This document shows, in pieces, positions 5,804-7,584 of a DNA stretch of 7,584 nucleotides; positions within the stretch are counted from its first letter, which is position 1, and every line of letters starts with the position of its first letter. The notes below the pieces were generated by a model. That model ran no database searches. It saw nothing but the letters and a program-made list of their open reading frames with translations, and had not been told where the DNA came from. The DNA comes from Novosphingobium sp. UBA1948 (GTDB lineage Bacteria; Pseudomonadota; Alphaproteobacteria; Sphingomonadales; Sphingomonadaceae): assembly GCA_002336765.1 (NCBI GenBank), contig DDES01000022.1, positions 1 through 7,584 of the forward strand. Reading direction: 5' to 3'. A program made the position numbers and the translations under genes.

Positions 5804-5845
5804 ACCGGCTCGCCGCTCCGGTTTATCTGTCCCGCAGGGGGCAGA
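5804..5845 (+). other. Pair of adjacent RNA hairpins, possible structured RNA
   Basis: ACCGG (5804-5808) pairs with CCGGT (5818-5822) over a 9-base loop. Three bases later TCTGTCCC (5826-5833) pairs with GGGGCAGA (5838-5845), an 8-pair stem including one G-T pair, with a GCAG tetraloop. GGGAC at 5801-5805 could instead pair with GTCCC at 5829-5833, which would disrupt both hairpins. This is a fold drawn by eye and matches no RNA family that I recognise. Confidence 0.3.
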
Positions 5846-5881
5846 CGGAGACGCTTTAGGCCAGCCTTGCCGCGCCCGCAC

Positions 5882-5924
5882 GTTACAAGCATTGATAGGA
5901 AGCGCGGCTAACAGCATTTGTAAC
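5882..5924. promoter_or_regulatory. Inverted repeat in the less GC-rich upstream region of the TPR protein gene
   Basis: GTTACAA (5882-5888) and TTGTAAC (5918-5924) are perfect 7-base arms 29 bases apart. A second inverted pair, AACAG (5910-5914) and CTGTT (5924-5928), overlaps the right arm. The site is about 120-160 bases before the ATG at 6044. It could be an operator near a promoter; the family of any regulator cannot be told. Confidence 0.25.
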
Positions 5925-5954
5925 TGTTCGCGCGGCGGGCGCGGAGCCAGAGCA

Positions 5955-5984
5955 ATCGTGTGCTGCACGATGTTTTGCCTTTTC
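5955..5984 (+). terminator. Hairpin with T-rich tail (possible terminator or attenuator)
   Basis: ATCGTG (5955-5960) and CACGAT (5966-5971) form a 6-pair stem with a 5-base loop, directly followed by GTTTTGCCTTTT (5972-5983). This looks like a weak intrinsic terminator that would end a short transcript begun upstream, 60 bases before the start of the TPR protein gene. The T run is broken by GCC, so it may equally be chance. Confidence 0.3.
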
Positions 5985-6030
5985 CCTTGCCCGCGCTGGC
6001 CGCCTTCGCCGATAGTGCGCGCGGGGCAAC

Positions 6031-6036
6031 AGGGGG
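6031..6036 (+). promoter_or_regulatory. Ribosome binding site of the TPR protein gene
   Basis: AGGGGG lies seven bases before the ATG at 6044 and supports that start, which also places a signal peptide exactly at the N-terminus. Confidence 0.55.
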
Positions 6037-6043
6037 CAGCCGG

Positions 6044-7584
6044 ATGCGACGGGCTTGGGCAGTATGGATGGCGGGCGGTGCGCTGGCTGTGGCGACACCG
6101 GCGCTGGCGCAAAGCTTCGATCTGGCCGCGCGCATCATGGCCGAGGCGCAGGCCCCCCATAACACCGAGGGGCAGGCCGAGGCGGCGCGCGTGCTGGCGC
6201 TGAAAGCGGCGGTGGATGCCGCGCCTGCCCGCGCGCTGACCCCCACGCAACGCCTAACGACGGAGCGCCTGCTGGTCGAAGGGCTAGCGGTTGTTGCGGC
6301 GAACAAGGTCAAGGCGACCGAAGGTCGCGCGGCGGTGGCGCGCGGCATGGCGCTGGCCAAGGCGCAAGGGTTGGAGCAGAGCGAGGACTATGCCGCTTTG
6401 CTCAGCGCGGCGGCGGAGCTGGAATTTCAGGCCGATGGCGTGGCGGCGGGCTTGTCGCTGGCGGAGCAGGCCGATGCGCTATGGGTTCGCCTCTATGGTG
6501 AGCATAGTGCGCAGCGCAGCCTGACCAAGGGGATCGCGGGGAACTTGCTCAACCGGATGGGGCGCCAGCGCGAGGCGATGGCCGCCTTTACCGAGGCCAC
6601 GCGCGAGGAAGCGCAGGGCCGCTATGCCGCTGCCTATGTCGAAGCGCTGGTGGGTCTGGCGCAGGCGGCCAGCGGGCTAGGTGAGGAGGATCTGTCGATC
6701 GATACCTATCTGCGCGCGCGCGAGGCTGGCCACCGGCTGTTGCCGCCCGATGCGCAGGGGATCGGCATGATCGAATCCGAACTGTCGGTGCATCTGGCCA
6801 ATGCCTACCGGCTGAGCGAGGCGGAGCCGGTAGGTCGTGCGGCGGTGGACTTCTTCCGGCGCACCACGGGGGATACATCGTTCGACACGGCGGCGGCGCT
6901 CAAGAATTATGGCTATGTGCTGAGCAAGGCAGGCCGCTGGGGCGAGGGTGAGGCGGTGCTCCGGCAAGCCCATGCCATCCTGTCCGACCCGCAGGCGCAT
7001 GTGCGCCAGATCAGCATCCGCGCCGATACGCTCAAATTGTTGGGTCAGGTGCAGAGCATGGTGGGCCGTCATGCGGATGCCATTGCCAGCTATGATGCGG
7101 CGCTGATCCTGCTGGAACAGGGCAAGCGCATTCCGATTCTGGCTTCCGACATCCATATCTACAAGGCCGAGGCGCTGGCGGGGCTGGAGCAATGGGATGC
7201 GGCGCTGGTGGCGGTGGAGGCGGCGATGATCCCCGCCCGCAAGGCCACCCCGCTCTATTCCTTCTTCCGCCTGCGGGCCGAATTGCTGCATGCGCTGGTG
7301 CTGGCGCGGCTGGGGCGGGCGCAGGAGGCATGGGCCAAGGCGGAGCCGGTGGCGCGCGCGATGGAGCAGCGTCTGGCCGATCCGCGCCTGACACTGGATG
7401 CCCGCGCGGCGCAACAGGCGATCTATCGCACGGGCTTTTCCCAGTTGGTCGATATTGCCCATGCCACCGGCCATGACGAGGAAGCCTTCCGCGCCGCGCA
7501 AATGGCGGCGCTGACCGAGATCTCGGTGTCGGGTCAGGCATTGGCGACGCGGGTGGCGGGCGAGGCGGTGCGGGTGATGCAGCA
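6044..7584 (+). CDS. Secreted TPR-repeat protein, N-terminal part of a probable TPR-CHAT protein (3' end outside window)
   Basis: The frame opens at the ATG at 6044 and stays open to the end of the window: 513 codons plus two bases. Residues 1-22 are a signal peptide (MRRAW, hydrophobic core, ATPALA cleaved before Gln23), so the protein acts in the periplasm or beyond. The rest is almost all helical and Ala/Leu/Glu-rich, with TPR-like helix pairs at about 162-190 (NLLNRMGRQREAMAAFTEA), 283-313 (NYGYVLSKAGRWGEGEAVL), 326-358 (LLGQVQSMVGRHADAIASY), 370-398 (YKAEALAGLEQWDAALVAVE) and 408-440 (LLHALVLARLGRAQEAW). The end, EEAFRAAQMAALTEISVSGQ and on, resembles the linker that precedes the CHAT peptidase domain in sphingomonad TPR-CHAT proteins, but no catalytic His/Cys part is within view. 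TPRs usually bind protein partners; the substrate is unknown. It is separated from the copper genes by 354 bases and is probably its own unit. TPR and secretion are well supported; CHAT is inference. Confidence 0.75.
   Translation, partial: MRRAWAVWMAGGALAVATPALAQSFDLAARIMAEAQAPHNTEGQAEAARVLALKAAVDAAPARALTPTQRLTTERLLVEGLAVVAANKVKATEGRAAVARGMALAKAQGLEQSEDYAALLSAAAELEFQADGVAAGLSLAEQADALWVRLYGEHSAQRSLTKGIAGNLLNRMGRQREAMAAFTEATREEAQGRYAAAYVEALVGLAQAASGLGEEDLSIDTYLRAREAGHRLLPPDAQGIGMIESELSVHLANAYRLSEAEPVGRAAVDFFRRTTGDTSFDTAAALKNYGYVLSKAGRWGEGEAVLRQAHAILSDPQAHVRQISIRADTLKLLGQVQSMVGRHADAIASYDAALILLEQGKRIPILASDIHIYKAEALAGLEQWDAALVAVEAAMIPARKATPLYSFFRLRAELLHALVLARLGRAQEAWAKAEPVARAMEQRLADPRLTLDARAAQQAIYRTGFSQLVDIAHATGHDEEAFRAAQMAALTEISVSGQALATRVAGEAVRVMQ

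Larger units (their letters stand above)
5690..6043. other. Intergenic region of 354 bases between the SCO gene and the TPR protein gene
   Basis: No convincing gene is seen on either strand; open frames crossing it lack family resemblance and start signals. It holds the tandem repeat and GC hairpin after SCO, two adjacent hairpins at 5804-5845, a less GC-rich stretch at about 5880-5985 with the inverted repeat GTTACAA (5882-5888)/TTGTAAC (5918-5924), and a hairpin with a T-rich tail at 5955-5984. The promoter of the downstream gene most likely lies in the less GC-rich stretch, but no clear -35/-10 pair can be named. No tRNA or known riboswitch core was recognised. Confidence 0.6.

Noticed and set aside
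5797..5823. EcfG-type general stress promoter (GGAAG ... GGTT)
   Set aside because: Neither element matches the GGAAC / CGTT consensus well, the spacer is 18 bases, and it would be about 220 bases from the start codon.
5790..5870. Cobalamin riboswitch, tempting because of the nearby B12 enzyme and the GGGAAG...CCGG...CTG pattern
   Set aside because: The conserved B12-box core and the CTGCCCCCGCAACTG-type segment are absent on both strands, and it would control a gene unrelated to B12.
5727..6203. 158-codon plus-strand open frame in the spacer before the TPR protein gene
   Set aside because: Its sequence is Arg/Pro-rich without motif, it lacks a good ribosome site and it overlaps the TPR protein gene in another frame.
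4979..6250. 423-codon minus-strand open frame crossing SCO, the spacer and the start of the TPR protein gene
   Set aside because: It would cover part of three assigned genes and the spacer; residues are Arg/Gly/Gln/Ala-rich with no fold signature. High GC makes long antisense frames common.
6677..7501. 274-codon minus-strand open frame opposite the TPR protein gene
   Set aside because: The plus strand has a longer frame with signal peptide, ribosome site and TPR pattern; the antisense product has no such features.
1..7584. tRNA, rRNA, CRISPR array, insertion sequence or attachment site
   Set aside because: I saw no cloverleaf, spaced repeat series, transposase-like frame or terminal inverted repeats in the window.

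Overview
The window comes from a high-GC bacterium, most likely an aerobic alphaproteobacterium of the sphingomonad group (Novosphingobium/Sphingobium-like). This is inferred from the strongly GC-ending codons, the PCu(A)C and SCO copper-delivery proteins of a respiratory cytochrome oxidase, and a secreted TPR protein of a kind common in sphingomonads. No rRNA or other taxonomic marker is present, so genus is not fixed. All supported genes lie on the + strand.

Region 1 (1-4030) is a tightly packed catabolic operon for lysine through the 3,5-diaminohexanoate ('lysine fermentation') route. In order it holds the C-terminal half of 3,5-diaminohexanoate dehydrogenase (kdd), the alpha and beta subunits of adenosylcobalamin- and PLP-dependent lysine 5,6-aminomutase (kamD, kamE), 3-aminobutyryl-CoA ammonia-lyase (kal) and 3-keto-5-aminohexanoate cleavage enzyme (kce). 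Every one of the four junctions is a 4-base stop/start overlap (ATGA, GTGA, ATGA, ATGA). The mutase moves the terminal amino group to C5. Kdd oxidatively deaminates C3. Kce uses acetyl-CoA to split the 3-keto acid into acetoacetate and 3-aminobutyryl-CoA. Kal removes ammonia to give crotonyl-CoA. Key cofactor and metal residues are intact, so the operon looks functional. The route is best known from anaerobes; its presence in what looks like an aerobe is the most interesting point here.

Region 2 (4031-5689) is a small copper-handling group: a DUF2946-like membrane-anchored small protein, a periplasmic PCu(A)C copper chaperone with a His-rich mature N-terminus, and a membrane-anchored SCO1/SenC protein with CxxxC and distal His. 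The last two overlap by 14 bases. Together they probably load the CuA (or CuB) site of cytochrome c oxidase.

Region 3 (5690-6043) is a 354-base gap. It holds a tandem 13-base repeat, a strong GC hairpin that probably ends the copper operon, two adjacent hairpins of unknown meaning, an inverted repeat in a lower-GC stretch, and a hairpin followed by a T-rich run.

Region 4 (6044-7584) is the first 513 codons of a secreted TPR-repeat protein that runs off the window. It resembles the N-terminal part of TPR-CHAT proteins, but the CHAT peptidase domain itself would lie beyond the end.
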